DNA of 12,367 bases from Dichotomicrobium sp046543175 (GTDB lineage: Bacteria; Pseudomonadota; Alphaproteobacteria; Rhizobiales; Rhodomicrobiaceae). Positions 1 to 6,447 of the stretch are shown here, in pieces (the stretch's first letter is position 1; each line of letters begins with the position of its first letter). The stretch covers positions 1 through 12,367 of the forward strand of contig JBKGZY010000071.1 in NCBI GenBank assembly GCA_046543175.1. The letters are read 5' to 3'. The position numbers and the translations under genes are program-made. The notes under the pieces are model-generated. The model saw nothing but the letters and a program-made list of their open reading frames with translations, was not told the DNA's origin and did not search any database.

Positions 1-24
1 TGTTCTGAGCCATCGGACAATGCC

Positions 25-1032
25 TCAGACGCCGTAGAAATCGCGGTACCACGCCACGAAGCGCGGAATGCCCTCCGCCAGCGGGGTCGATGGCCGGAAG
101 CCGACATCGCGCGCGAGATCGTCGACATCGGCATAAGTCTCCGGCACGTCGCCGGGCTGGATCGGCAGGAAGTTTTTTTTCGCCTCCTTGCCTACGGCGC
201 GCTCGATGGTCTCGATATAGGTCATCAGCGGCACAGGCTGGTTGTTGCCGATATTGTAGAGCCGGTAGGGTGCGCTCGATGTGGCCGGGTCGGGCGCGGC
301 GCCGTTCCATGCCGGGTCGGGCGCGGCCACGCGGTCGAGCGTGCGCACCACGCCCTCGGTGATGTCGTCGATATAGGTGAAATCACGCGCATGCCGCCCG
401 TGGTTGAACACGTCGATCGGCTCGCCCGCGATGATCTTTTTCGTGAAGATGAACGGTGACATGTCCGGCCGGCCCCACGGCCCGTAGACCGTGAAGAAGC
501 GCAGGCCGGTGACCGGGAACTGGTAGAGATGGGCGTAGGTATGTGCCATCAGCTCGCCGGCCTTCTTGGTCGCGGCATAGAGGCTCAAGGGGTGATCCAC
601 GTTTTGATGCACGCTGAAGGGCATCTTCGTGTTCGCGCCATAGACCGAGCTGGACGAGGCGTAGACCAGGTGCTCGATCTCGCCATGGCGGCAGCCTTCG
701 AGCACGTTCAGCAGGCCGAGGATGTTGGAATCGGCATAGGCGTGCGGGTTTTCCAGCGAGTAGCGGACCCCCGCCTGCGCGGCGAGGTGAACCACGCGGT
801 TGGGCCGCTCTTCCAGGAAGATTTCCGCGGTCGTCTCGCGGTCGGCGAGGTCGGCGCGGACGAAGCGGAAGCCGTTGCGCCCCTGAAGCCGCGCGAGCCG
901 CGCTTCCTTCAGCCGGACATCGTAATAGTCGTTGAGGTTGTCGATGCCCGCGACTTCATCGCCCCTGTCCAGCAGTGCACGCGCCACGTGAAAGCCGATG
1001 AAACCGGCAACGCCCGTCAGCAGAACCTTCAT
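25..1032 (-). CDS. UDP-glucuronate 4-epimerase-type NAD-dependent epimerase
   Basis: A 335-residue short-chain dehydrogenase-type epimerase of the CapI/LpsL group, which interconverts UDP-glucuronate and UDP-galacturonate in the cytoplasm for capsule or LPS sugars. Visible features are the Rossmann motif GxxGxxG at residues 7-13, the SSSSVYG segment around 126-132 carrying the active-site Ser/Thr region, and the catalytic pair YAATK at 152-156. A C-terminal KKNFLPIQPGDV segment is typical of this group, and the length matches the family. The ATG at 1030-1032 has a GAGG four bases upstream. It is transcribed away from a 215-base gap and is not tightly linked to proC. An 8-A run lies in the KKN codons (173-180 on the plus strand). 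The family is clear; the exact sugar is inferred and could be another UDP-hexuronate or hexose. Confidence 0.88.
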   Translation of the reverse strand: MKVLLTGVAGFIGFHVARALLDRGDEVAGIDNLNDYYDVRLKEARLARLQGRNGFRFVRADLADRETTAEIFLEERPNRVVHLAAQAGVRYSLENPHAYADSNILGLLNVLEGCRHGEIEHLVYASSSSVYGANTKMPFSVHQNVDHPLSLYAATKKAGELMAHTYAHLYQFPVTGLRFFTVYGPWGRPDMSPFIFTKKIIAGEPIDVFNHGRHARDFTYIDDITEGVVRTLDRVAAPDPAWNGAAPDPATSSAPYRLYNIGNNQPVPLMTYIETIERAVGKEAKKNFLPIQPGDVPETYADVDDLARDVGFRPSTPLAEGIPRFVAWYRDFYGV

Positions 1033-1092
1033 CTTGCCTCGCCCGATTGGAGCGCCCCACGCTCTGAGAGCTTTTTCCGATCAGCCAGAACC

Positions 1093-1178
1093 GCGCCACT
1101 GCGAGGCCCGCAGGGCCGACGCAATCCAGCGACACAGCGCCTGTGGCTGGATCGCTTCACGACATTCGCGATGACGAG
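1093..1178. repeat. Degenerate intergenic palindromic repeat (TGCGAG...GCAATC type), copy 1
   Basis: A nested palindrome between the epimerase and proC. TGCGAG (1100-1105) is followed by a small hairpin GGCCC-GCA-GGGCC (1105-1117) and GCAATC (1121-1126). An inner stem then pairs ATCCAG (1124-1129) with CTGGAT (1147-1152) and CACAG (1133-1137) with CTGTG (1141-1145). The right end, ...GCGATGACGAG (to 1178), mirrors the left end imperfectly. Short palindromic elements of this look are scattered between genes in many alphaproteobacteria. A related copy lies at the right end of the window. It could double as a folded 3' end for proC. The rest of the gap at 1033-1247 shows only a perfect palindrome GAACCGGTTC at 1182-1191. 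Confidence 0.6.
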
Positions 1179-1247
1179 CTTGAACCGGTTCTATCGGAAC
1201 GGATCATGCGCCAGCGCGAAGCACGGCTCTGCCATATCGGGAATTGC

Positions 1248-2087
1248 TTAACCGGACAACTCTTTCGAACGGCGCACGGCAGCCGCCACGGCCCGCGCCA
1301 TAAGCTCGCGCAGGCCCGGCTCGCCCATCAGTTCGGAAAGGGCCGCCTCGGTCGTGCCACCCGGCGAGGTGACATTCTCGCGCAGCTTGCCCGCCGTCTC
1401 GTCGCTCGCTTCCATGAGCGCGCCGCCGCCCTGCACCGTCACACGGGCGAGCTGCTCGGCAAGATCGCGCGGCAGGCCGGCCTCGACGCCGGCATCGGCC
1501 AGGCACTCAGTCAGCAGAAACACATAGGCCGGCCCCGAACCGGACACCGCGGTCACCGCGTCCATCAGCCCTTCGTCGTCGAGCCACGCCACTTCGCCGA
1601 CAGCGCGGAGCAGTTCCGTGCATACGCGCGCCTGCTCCGGGCCGACATGCGCGTTGGCGCAGACGGCGGTCATGCCCCGCCCAATGGCCGCGGGCGTGTT
1701 GGGCATGGCGCGAATGATCGCGCGGTCGGCGCCAAGATGACCCGCGATGCTGTCGATGGTGCGGCCCGCGGCGATGGACATGGCCACCGTCTCGCCGCCC
1801 ATCAGATGGATCAGCCCCGGCAAGACGTCGTCCATCTGCTGAGGTTTCACCGCGATGACCAGCACGCCCGGCACCGTCGTGACCGCCTCCGGGTCCACCG
1901 AAAGGCTGAAACCGTATTGATCGCGTAGCGCCAGCGTCTCCGATGGCGGGCCGGGATCGACGACGAAAATCTTCTCGGGAGCGAGGCCGCTGTGCAGCCA
2001 CGCCTTGAGCATGGCGCCGCCCATGCGGCCCGCGCCGACAAGGGCGACGGGTTCGCTGAGGGAAAAGGAATCGGGTCGTTCGGCCAT
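1248..2087 (-). CDS. proC: Pyrroline-5-carboxylate reductase
   Basis: ProC reduces 1-pyrroline-5-carboxylate to proline with NAD(P)H, the last step of proline synthesis, in the cytoplasm. From the ATG at 2087 the protein has 279 residues, normal for the family. It shows the nucleotide-binding GAGRMG (18-23), KPQQ (81-84), AMPNTP (127-132), VSGSGPAY (181-188) and the family signature around SPGGTT (241-246). A GTG at 2099 would add four residues, but the AAGG upstream lies only one base from that GTG. The same AAGG sits about 13 bases before the ATG, so I prefer the ATG, although neither spacing is ideal. It starts 33 bases after the YbjN-family gene ends and is probably co-transcribed with it. 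Confidence 0.95.
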   Translation of the reverse strand: MAERPDSFSLSEPVALVGAGRMGGAMLKAWLHSGLAPEKIFVVDPGPPSETLALRDQYGFSLSVDPEAVTTVPGVLVIAVKPQQMDDVLPGLIHLMGGETVAMSIAAGRTIDSIAGHLGADRAIIRAMPNTPAAIGRGMTAVCANAHVGPEQARVCTELLRAVGEVAWLDDEGLMDAVTAVSGSGPAYVFLLTECLADAGVEAGLPRDLAEQLARVTVQGGGALMEASDETAGKLRENVTSPGGTTEAALSELMGEPGLRELMARAVAAAVRRSKELSG

Positions 2088-2120
2088 AACGCTACGCACA
2101 CCTTGTTTGCCGGAACTGTA

Positions 2121-2648
2121 TCACGCCTGCCCCTCGGTCTCGAACATCGTGCCGGCGAGGGCTTCTTCCGCCCGGCGTCCCGCCCAGACGACGAACTGGA
2201 ACGCCTGATAATACCGTTCGCAGTTTTCCAGCGCAGCAAGCAGAAGGCTCTCGCACTGGTGCGGTGTCGGGTCCGCCGAGGTCAGCAGCAGCGCATGGCG
2301 ATACAAGAGCAGCCCTTCATGCGCCCAGAAATCGAAATGCCCCAGCCAGAGCTGTTCGTTGATGAGCGCCAGCAGGCGGTAGACCTCATGGAGGCGCGCA
2401 TCCGGTACTTTCAGGTCAAAAGTGCAGGCCAGATGCAGCGACTCCAGATCGTCCCGCCAGTTCAATGAAATATGATAGTCGCTCCACGCCCCCGCGACGG
2501 CCAGCGTCAATTCATCTTCCGCGCTGCGCTCGAACGGCCAGTCCTGCGCCGAAGCGATTTGTTCCACGAGATCGACCGGATGCGCCATACGTTCGTAAAT
2601 CGGTTCGGAAAATGCCATGCCCTGTCTTTCTGCCCGCCGTTCTTGCAT
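2121..2648 (-). CDS. YbjN domain-containing protein
   Basis: A 175-residue, soluble, acidic protein that I recognise as the alphaproteobacterial YbjN family (PF10722), whose biochemical role is unknown. E. coli YbjN has been linked to motility and stress phenotypes, and the fold resembles type III secretion chaperones. Recognisable family stretches are PVDLVEQIA near residue 24, the WSDYHISLNWRDD segment around 55-67, LLALINEQLWLGHFDFW around 92-108, and CERYYQAFQFVVW near the C-terminus. The ATG at 2648 has AGGGG five bases upstream and is used here. An in-frame ATG at 2618, giving 165 residues, agrees better with the short N-termini of relatives but has a poorer ribosome site. proC follows closely. 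No signal peptide or membrane segment is seen. Confidence 0.8.
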   Translation of the reverse strand: MQERRAERQGMAFSEPIYERMAHPVDLVEQIASAQDWPFERSAEDELTLAVAGAWSDYHISLNWRDDLESLHLACTFDLKVPDARLHEVYRLLALINEQLWLGHFDFWAHEGLLLYRHALLLTSADPTPHQCESLLLAALENCERYYQAFQFVVWAGRRAEEALAGTMFETEGQA

Positions 2649-2660
2649 TGTTGCCCCTGA

Positions 2661-2700
2661 CCAGACTCAAAACCTCTCTGGCCCCTGCGAAATACAGGGG
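2661..2700 (-). promoter_or_regulatory. Two tandem small hairpins in the leader of the YbjN gene
   Basis: Just upstream of the YbjN-gene start, two perfect inverted repeats follow each other: CCCCTG/CAGGGG (2682-2687 with 2695-2700, loop 7) and CCAGA/TCTGG (2661-2665 with 2677-2681, loop 11). The second ends a few bases before the ribosome site. They could shape translation of the YbjN-proC mRNA. The remaining 2701-2879 holds only GC-rich inverted repeats, such as CCGCC/GGCGG near 2834-2849 after the anti-sigma gene, and no convincing T-tract terminator. Function is inference only. Confidence 0.25.
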
Positions 2701-2879
2701 TGACGCTTGACCGCCCCCATTCGAATGTCGTGCGTGATTTGCCCAAAACTGATTTTCGGGTACCAGCGCCGCCCGAGGCGCGCAAGACACCGCCGCCGCA
2801 GTCCACGGGGAAAACGTTGCCGCACCTGCCGAACCGCCGTTTCGGGCGGCGCGGACCGCGCGGCAAGCCGGGTTCGGCG

Positions 2880-3818
2880 CTATTCGATGCGGCGGCCGGC
2901 AGGGATTGAGGCGCCGTCGTCGCGCACTGATTCGACGCCGTTGGACAGCGCCGGCTGCGCCGCATCCGCTGTCACCTCGAGCTTCGTCGGCGGCACGGCC
3001 AGTTCGGGATTGGCGGGGTCGTCGGCGGGCTGCTCCTTCGCAGTGGCGATGCGGCTGCGGACGTCTTCGGCCAGTTCGGCGATACCTTGCTCGCCGCGAT
3101 CTCCCGCGAGCGCCACCATCAGCGGCCCTTGCGACCAGTAGGCGAGTGATGTGCCGCCTTCGTTCACGACCGAGACGACCTGCGGCGCGGACTCCATGTC
3201 CGGCGTCAACACGAGTTTTAGCCGCCCGCCGTCCGGCCCGGCATAGACCAGGCGCACGAATTCGCCGCTCGCGTGGCGCAGCGTCCGCCGTCCGGCCAGC
3301 TTGTAGCCCAGCGCGGAGAGGTCCGGTATGCGCAGCCGGATTGCGACCCCGTCGTCGCGCCATGTCATCAGGCGGCCCGCCGCCAGGGCAGACGCGGATT
3401 GCTCCCTGGCGACCTGGTCCGTGCGCGCGGCCCTGGCAACCTCGAACAGGTTCTCTGGCGGCGCATTGCCCGCCAGCCTCGGCCCGGTCGCGCTCATTTG
3501 ACCGATCTGCCAACCGGCCAGCCCGATTCCCGCAGCTGCAACGAGCATCGCGGCCGCGCGCAGAAGCGGGATGCCCTTGCGCGCCCGTGTCGGACCCTCG
3601 TGCACGATGTCGAGCAGGTGCTGAGGAACAGGCTCACTGGCGCGCGCGTCGTAGGCGTTCTTGAGCGCACGCGTCTGGGCACGCAGTTCCTCCACCCGGC
3701 GCGCGGTCTCCGGCGAATGACGCAGATATTCCTCTATCTTCGCTTTCCGGTCCGGGTCGTGATCGAGCCGTCCGTCGGCATAAGAGAGAAGGTCGAATTC
3801 GGTGACGGGTTCGGTCAT
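2880..3818 (-). CDS. Membrane-anchored anti-sigma factor of the adjacent ECF sigma factor
   Basis: A 312-residue single-pass protein. An N-terminal cytoplasmic segment (about 1-80, with FDLLSYADGRLD at 8-19 and a charged helical stretch to about 60) matches the start of COG5662-type anti-sigma factors that hold an ECF sigma factor. One hydrophobic helix lies at about 84-106. The remaining ~200 residues would be periplasmic and include the IPDLSALGYKLAGRR and GGTSLAYWSQGPLMVALAG stretches seen in such proteins. There is no cysteine at all, so the zinc-binding HxxxCxxC motif of ZAS-type anti-sigma factors is absent. The ATG starts one base after the sigma stop (TGATATG), with GGAGG about ten bases upstream, so translation is probably coupled. 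What it senses is unknown. Release could be by proteolysis or by a conformational change. Confidence 0.82.
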   Translation of the reverse strand: MTEPVTEFDLLSYADGRLDHDPDRKAKIEEYLRHSPETARRVEELRAQTRALKNAYDARASEPVPQHLLDIVHEGPTRARKGIPLLRAAAMLVAAAGIGLAGWQIGQMSATGPRLAGNAPPENLFEVARAARTDQVAREQSASALAAGRLMTWRDDGVAIRLRIPDLSALGYKLAGRRTLRHASGEFVRLVYAGPDGGRLKLVLTPDMESAPQVVSVVNEGGTSLAYWSQGPLMVALAGDRGEQGIAELAEDVRSRIATAKEQPADDPANPELAVPPTKLEVTADAAQPALSNGVESVRDDGASIPAGRRIE

Positions 3819-3819
3819 A

Positions 3820-4377
3820 TCACTTCACCCTCCGCAATGTGGCACGGGACGACGCGGCGGCACCAACATTGTAATCAGCACTGCCGTCCTCGCCCAGATC
3901 CTGGCCGGAGAACAGGCTCCGCAGCGCCTCGCGTCCGCGCGACAGCCGCGAGCGCAAGGTGCCGATCGGAACGTCCAGCACTTCGGCGGCCTCGTCGTAA
4001 GACAGCCCTTCCAGCGCCGTCAGGGCGATGGCGGCGCGCTGGTCCGACGGAAGCTGCTGCATGGCCTGCGCGACATCGCGGCAATGGGCCTGCTGCTCCT
4101 GATCGGGAAACACCTGAAGCACGGGTGCGTCATCGAGGCCGATCTCCCCGTTACGCCGGGCGCTGGCAGCGCATCTGTCGAGAAACAGGTTGTAGAGAAT
4201 CCGGTAGAGCCATGAGCGGATATTGCCCCGCCGGCGCCAGAGATGGCGCTTGCGGATGGCCCGCTCCAGCGTGTCCTGCACCAGATCGTCCGCCGCCACG
4301 GGATCGTCGACCATTGTCAGCGCGTAGCGTCTCAAACGGGGTATCTCCCGCGCGATCAGCCAGTTGGTTTCTTCCAC
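3820..4377 (-). CDS. ECF-family RNA polymerase sigma factor
   Basis: A 185-residue sigma-70 family ECF factor. Sigma-2 covers about residues 13-72, with DDLVQDTLERA at 30-40 for core binding and GNIRSWLYRILYN around 51-63 for -10 recognition. Sigma-4 covers about 104-155, with LPSDQRAAI and the helix-turn-helix LSYDEAAEVLDVPIGTLRSRL at about 125-145. The open frame runs further upstream, but a GTG at 4375-4377 with a perfect AGGAGG five bases before it gives the usual ECF length, so I start there. The last ~30 residues form a small Gly/Ser/Ala-rich tail of unknown role. It is followed after one base by its anti-sigma gene and preceded by a promoter-like motif that it probably recognises itself. 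I do not assign an ECF subgroup. Confidence 0.92.
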   Translation of the reverse strand: MEETNWLIAREIPRLRRYALTMVDDPVAADDLVQDTLERAIRKRHLWRRRGNIRSWLYRILYNLFLDRCAASARRNGEIGLDDAPVLQVFPDQEQQAHCRDVAQAMQQLPSDQRAAIALTALEGLSYDEAAEVLDVPIGTLRSRLSRGREALRSLFSGQDLGEDGSADYNVGAAASSRATLRRVK

Positions 4378-4410
4378 GCATCCCTCCTGGGTAAACCCCC
4401 GACCTATTAG

Positions 4411-4436
4411 GACAGCCGGAGCTTGCAAAAAGTTCC
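4411..4436 (-). promoter_or_regulatory. Putative ECF-type promoter of the sigma/anti-sigma operon
   Basis: Read on the minus strand, GGAAC (4436-4432) is followed after exactly 18 bases by GTC (4413-4411), within GGAACTTTT...CTGTC. GGAAC is the classical -35 core for many ECF factors, and a GTC-containing -10 is also common among them. Transcription would start about 25-30 bases before the GTG at 4377, leaving room for the AGGAGG at 4388-4383. The same arrangement occurs in the opposite direction at 4458-4483. The motif is seen directly; its use by the neighbouring sigma factor is inferred. Confidence 0.6.
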
Positions 4437-4457
4437 AAAAAAATTCTGCGGATTGAC

Positions 4458-4483
4458 GGAACTTTTCTCCGAGCGGGCCTGTC
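4458..4483 (+). promoter_or_regulatory. Putative ECF-type promoter of the DUF4168 gene
   Basis: On the plus strand GGAAC (4458-4462) and GTC (4481-4483) are again separated by 18 bases, with the same GGAACTTTT start and a TGTC end. It faces the DUF4168 gene and leaves a leader of roughly 85 bases. Its -35 lies 21 bases from the -35 of the minus-strand copy, so both could be controlled together. A short inverted repeat TTGTT/AACAA lies just before the ribosome site of the gene. Confidence 0.6.
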
Positions 4484-4573
4484 TCACAGGGGGTCTCCGT
4501 CAATCGCGGCATCGATTCGCCGCCGCGTCTTCTGGCGGGGCAACCTTGTTCAGCAACAAAGAAAGGACACAGC

Positions 4574-4954
4574 ATGACCTTCGCTCGCTTGACACTCGCA
4601 GCCCTCGCATCCGCCGGACTGGCGTTCGGCGCGGTCATGGCGACGCCGGCGGCGGCGCAGCAAACCGAGACGCAGGAACAGGCTTCCTTCAGCGACGAAA
4701 AGCTGCGTTCGTTTGCCTCCGCGGCCGTCAAGCTCAGCCAGATCCGTTCGGAATACCAGGCCCAGATGGGCAACGCGGAGAACGACGAGGAGCGTCAGGC
4801 GCTCACGCAGGAGACCAATCAGCAGATGGCCCAGGCGGTCGAGGAAACCGAAGGCATCTCCGTGGAGGAGTACAACGAGATCGCCTCGGCGAGCCGGTCC
4901 AACCCGGAAGTCGCTGAGAAAGTCGAAACGTATATGGAAGAAGCCGCGCAGTAG
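4574..4954 (+). CDS. Small exported DUF4168-domain protein
   Basis: A 126-residue protein with a clear Sec signal peptide: MTFAR, then a hydrophobic stretch to about residue 22 and ATPAAAQ, with cleavage likely near residue 28. The mature ~97 residues are acidic, Gln/Glu-rich and probably helical. They end in the DUF4168 hallmark GISVEEYNEIASASRSNPEV at about 94-113. The family is periplasmic and of unknown function. The ATG has AGGA seven bases upstream. It is divergent from the ECF sigma gene and carries a twin of that operon's promoter, so it is probably an output of the sigma factor, perhaps an envelope-protecting protein. It lacks cysteines and a lipobox. Confidence 0.82.
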   Translation: MTFARLTLAALASAGLAFGAVMATPAAAQQTETQEQASFSDEKLRSFASAAVKLSQIRSEYQAQMGNAENDEERQALTQETNQQMAQAVEETEGISVEEYNEIASASRSNPEVAEKVETYMEEAAQ

Positions 4955-4980
4955 CGGAATTCCCGCCAGGCGGGCGTCAA

Positions 4981-5006
4981 TTCCAGCGGGCAAGTGCCCG
5001 CCGGAA
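4981..5006. terminator. Hairpin between converging genes, possible bidirectional terminator
   Basis: TTCC-a-GCGGGC-aagt-GCCCGC-c-GGAA forms a 10-pair stem with one mismatch, between the stop of the DUF4168 gene (4954) and the stop of ubiK (5042), which converge. It is flanked by CCCGCC-A-GGCGGG (4962-4974) and by CCTGCC/GGCAGG close to 5017-5033. There is no T-run after either strand's stem, so it is not a textbook intrinsic terminator. It may act with Rho, or only protect 3' ends. Confidence 0.4.
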
Positions 5007-5041
5007 AGGCGTCCGCCTGCCGCGCCGGCAGGTCATGCCGG

Positions 5042-5344
5042 CTATGACTGCGGACCTGCATCGGGTCCGGCTCGATCATCTCCCACCGGGGGCTGGATAT
5101 TCAGCGCGGATTCCAGCCTCTCGATACGCGCCTTCAGCGCCTCGTTCTCCTCCCGCGCCTTCTGTGCCATTTCCCGCACAGCCTCGAACTCCTCGCGCTG
5201 AACGAGATCAAGGTCGCGGATAACGCGCTCCATCTGCGCGCGCGCCATCGTCTCGAAATCCTGCCGGGCACTCTGCGCCGCGCCGGCTGCGTCGGTCATC
5301 AGCTTGGCGAAGTCGTCGAACAGCTTGTTCGTCGTCTGGGTCAT
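5042..5344 (-). CDS. ubiK: Accessory factor UbiK family protein (BMFP/YqiC)
   Basis: A 100-residue helical protein. The N-terminal half (TNKLFDDFAKLMTDAAGAAQ) is an amphipathic, probably membrane-fusing helix. The second half (about residues 40-83, EEFEAVREMAQKAREENEALKARIERLE) is a heptad coiled coil expected to form trimers, the architecture of the BMFP/YqiC family. E. coli UbiK binds UbiJ and assists ubiquinone synthesis. Alphaproteobacterial members are assigned by similarity, so the exact role is inferred. I start at the ATG at 5344 because GGAGG lies seven bases upstream. A GTG six bases earlier would sit almost on that ribosome site. The tail is Pro/Gly/Asp-rich and disordered. It is divergent from lgt. 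Confidence 0.8.
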   Translation of the reverse strand: MTQTTNKLFDDFAKLMTDAAGAAQSARQDFETMARAQMERVIRDLDLVQREEFEAVREMAQKAREENEALKARIERLESALNIQPPVGDDRAGPDAGPQS

Positions 5345-5476
5345 CCTCACACCTCCCGCGGCGATGCCGGGCCTGTCACCGCATTGTCATCGCCAGTGGC
5401 TACTGCTTGAGACTATGATCGCCGCGACCGCGGCAATCAACCCCGGTCCGGCCGCGGCGGCCGGCGCGATCGGGTA

Positions 5477-5505
5477 TTCAATTCCGATGCAAATGCCTCT
5501 ACAAA
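5477..5505 (+). promoter_or_regulatory. Weak candidate promoter for the lgt cluster
   Basis: In the 198-base gap between ubiK and lgt, TTCAAT (5477-5482) and TACAAA (5500-5505) are 17 bases apart, a loose match to a housekeeping promoter (3/6 and 4/6). The upstream part of the gap is very GC-rich and palindromic: GCCGCG/CGCGGC and CCGGCC/GGCCGG between about 5420 and 5470. Low confidence. Confidence 0.22.
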
Positions 5506-5542
5506 GCGTCGCAGACAGCCCTCTGGAAAGAGCCATCGCCCC

Positions 5543-6406
5543 ATGACCGACACCTCCATCAACCTCGCGGCGCTGCCATTCCCGAACATCGACCCCGTGG
5601 CCATCTCCCTCGGCCCTGCGGACATCCGCTGGTACGGGCTGGCCTATCTCGCGGGGCTGATTCTGGGCTGGCTGTATATGCGCCGGCTGGCGGGCAGCCC
5701 GTCGCTGTGGAACGGTGCTTCGCCGGTCAAGCCGGCGCAGATCGACGACTTCCTGATCTGGGCGACGCTCGGCGTGGTGGTCGGCGGGCGGCTCGGCTTC
5801 GTGATCTTCTACCAGCCGGAGTTTTTTCTGGCCCATCCGCTGGAAATCTTCGCGGTCTGGGGTGGCGGCATGTCGTTTCACGGCGGGCTGATCGGGGTCG
5901 GCGTCGCCACCTATTTCTTCGCGCGCTATAACGGCATCCCGGTGTTCTCGCTCATGGACCTGTCGGCTGCGGCGGTGCCGTTCGGCCTGTTCTTCGGACG
6001 GATCGCCAATTTCATCAACGGCGAGATCTATGGTCGCCTGACCGATGTGCCGTGGGCCGTGGTGTTCCCGCAGCGCGTTCTGGAGGCCGGCCATGCGCTG
6101 GGGCCGCGCCATCCCACGCAGATTTACGAGGCACTGCTGGAAGGCGTCGTTCTGTTTCTCGCGCTGCGCTACCTGACGCATTATCGCGGGGCGCTGATGC
6201 GGCCCGGCGTAGTGGTCGGCGCGTTCCTGATGATCTACGGTGCGGCGCGCATCTTCGTCGAGTTCGCCGGCAAGATATGGCGCTACGACTTCTCGGTGCT
6301 GGGAATCGAGATTTCGGTTGGAACCGTTTATTCGCTGCCCATGATCGCGCTGGGGCTGTATTTCGTCATGCGGGCCATGCGCCACGAGAAACTGGCGACG
6401 CAATAA
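5543..6406 (+). CDS. lgt: Phosphatidylglycerol-prolipoprotein diacylglyceryl transferase
   Basis: Lgt transfers the diacylglyceryl group of phosphatidylglycerol to the lipobox cysteine of prolipoproteins, in the inner membrane. The 287-residue protein has about seven hydrophobic segments and the family motifs: HGGLIG at 113-118 (the essential His region), the signature GRIANFINGEIYG at 152-164 with the key Arg153, PTQIYEALLEG around 191-201, and ARIFVEF around 235-241. Length is normal. The ATG at 5543 has a weak purine-rich GGAAAGAG about 11 bases upstream. It heads a plus-strand cluster with the FRG gene (41-base gap), the MidA-type methyltransferase and pgeF. A lipoprotein that needs this enzyme is encoded 3 kb downstream, which may be coincidence. 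Confidence 0.96.
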   Translation: MTDTSINLAALPFPNIDPVAISLGPADIRWYGLAYLAGLILGWLYMRRLAGSPSLWNGASPVKPAQIDDFLIWATLGVVVGGRLGFVIFYQPEFFLAHPLEIFAVWGGGMSFHGGLIGVGVATYFFARYNGIPVFSLMDLSAAAVPFGLFFGRIANFINGEIYGRLTDVPWAVVFPQRVLEAGHALGPRHPTQIYEALLEGVVLFLALRYLTHYRGALMRPGVVVGAFLMIYGAARIFVEFAGKIWRYDFSVLGIEISVGTVYSLPMIALGLYFVMRAMRHEKLATQ

Positions 6407-6447
6407 CGGCGCGCCGCAGCGGCCGTGCCGGAAGGGGCTGCTTGTGA

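Noticed and set aside
173..180. T8 run as an intrinsic terminator
   Set aside because: It lies inside the epimerase coding region and no GC-rich stem precedes it on the plus strand.
2112..2137. GGAAC followed by GTC at 2112-2139 as another ECF promoter
   Set aside because: The spacing is 20, not 18, it lacks the GGAACTTTT context, and it lies in the 3' end of the YbjN gene facing no plus-strand gene.
3273..4394. Long plus-strand open frame across the sigma and anti-sigma genes
   Set aside because: Shadow of the real minus-strand genes, which carry complete family motifs and good ribosome sites.
4378..4773. N-terminal extension of the sigma factor up to 4773
   Set aside because: It would run through both promoter motifs and the whole DUF4168 signal region, lacks conserved residues, and the GTG at 4377 has a perfect AGGAGG.
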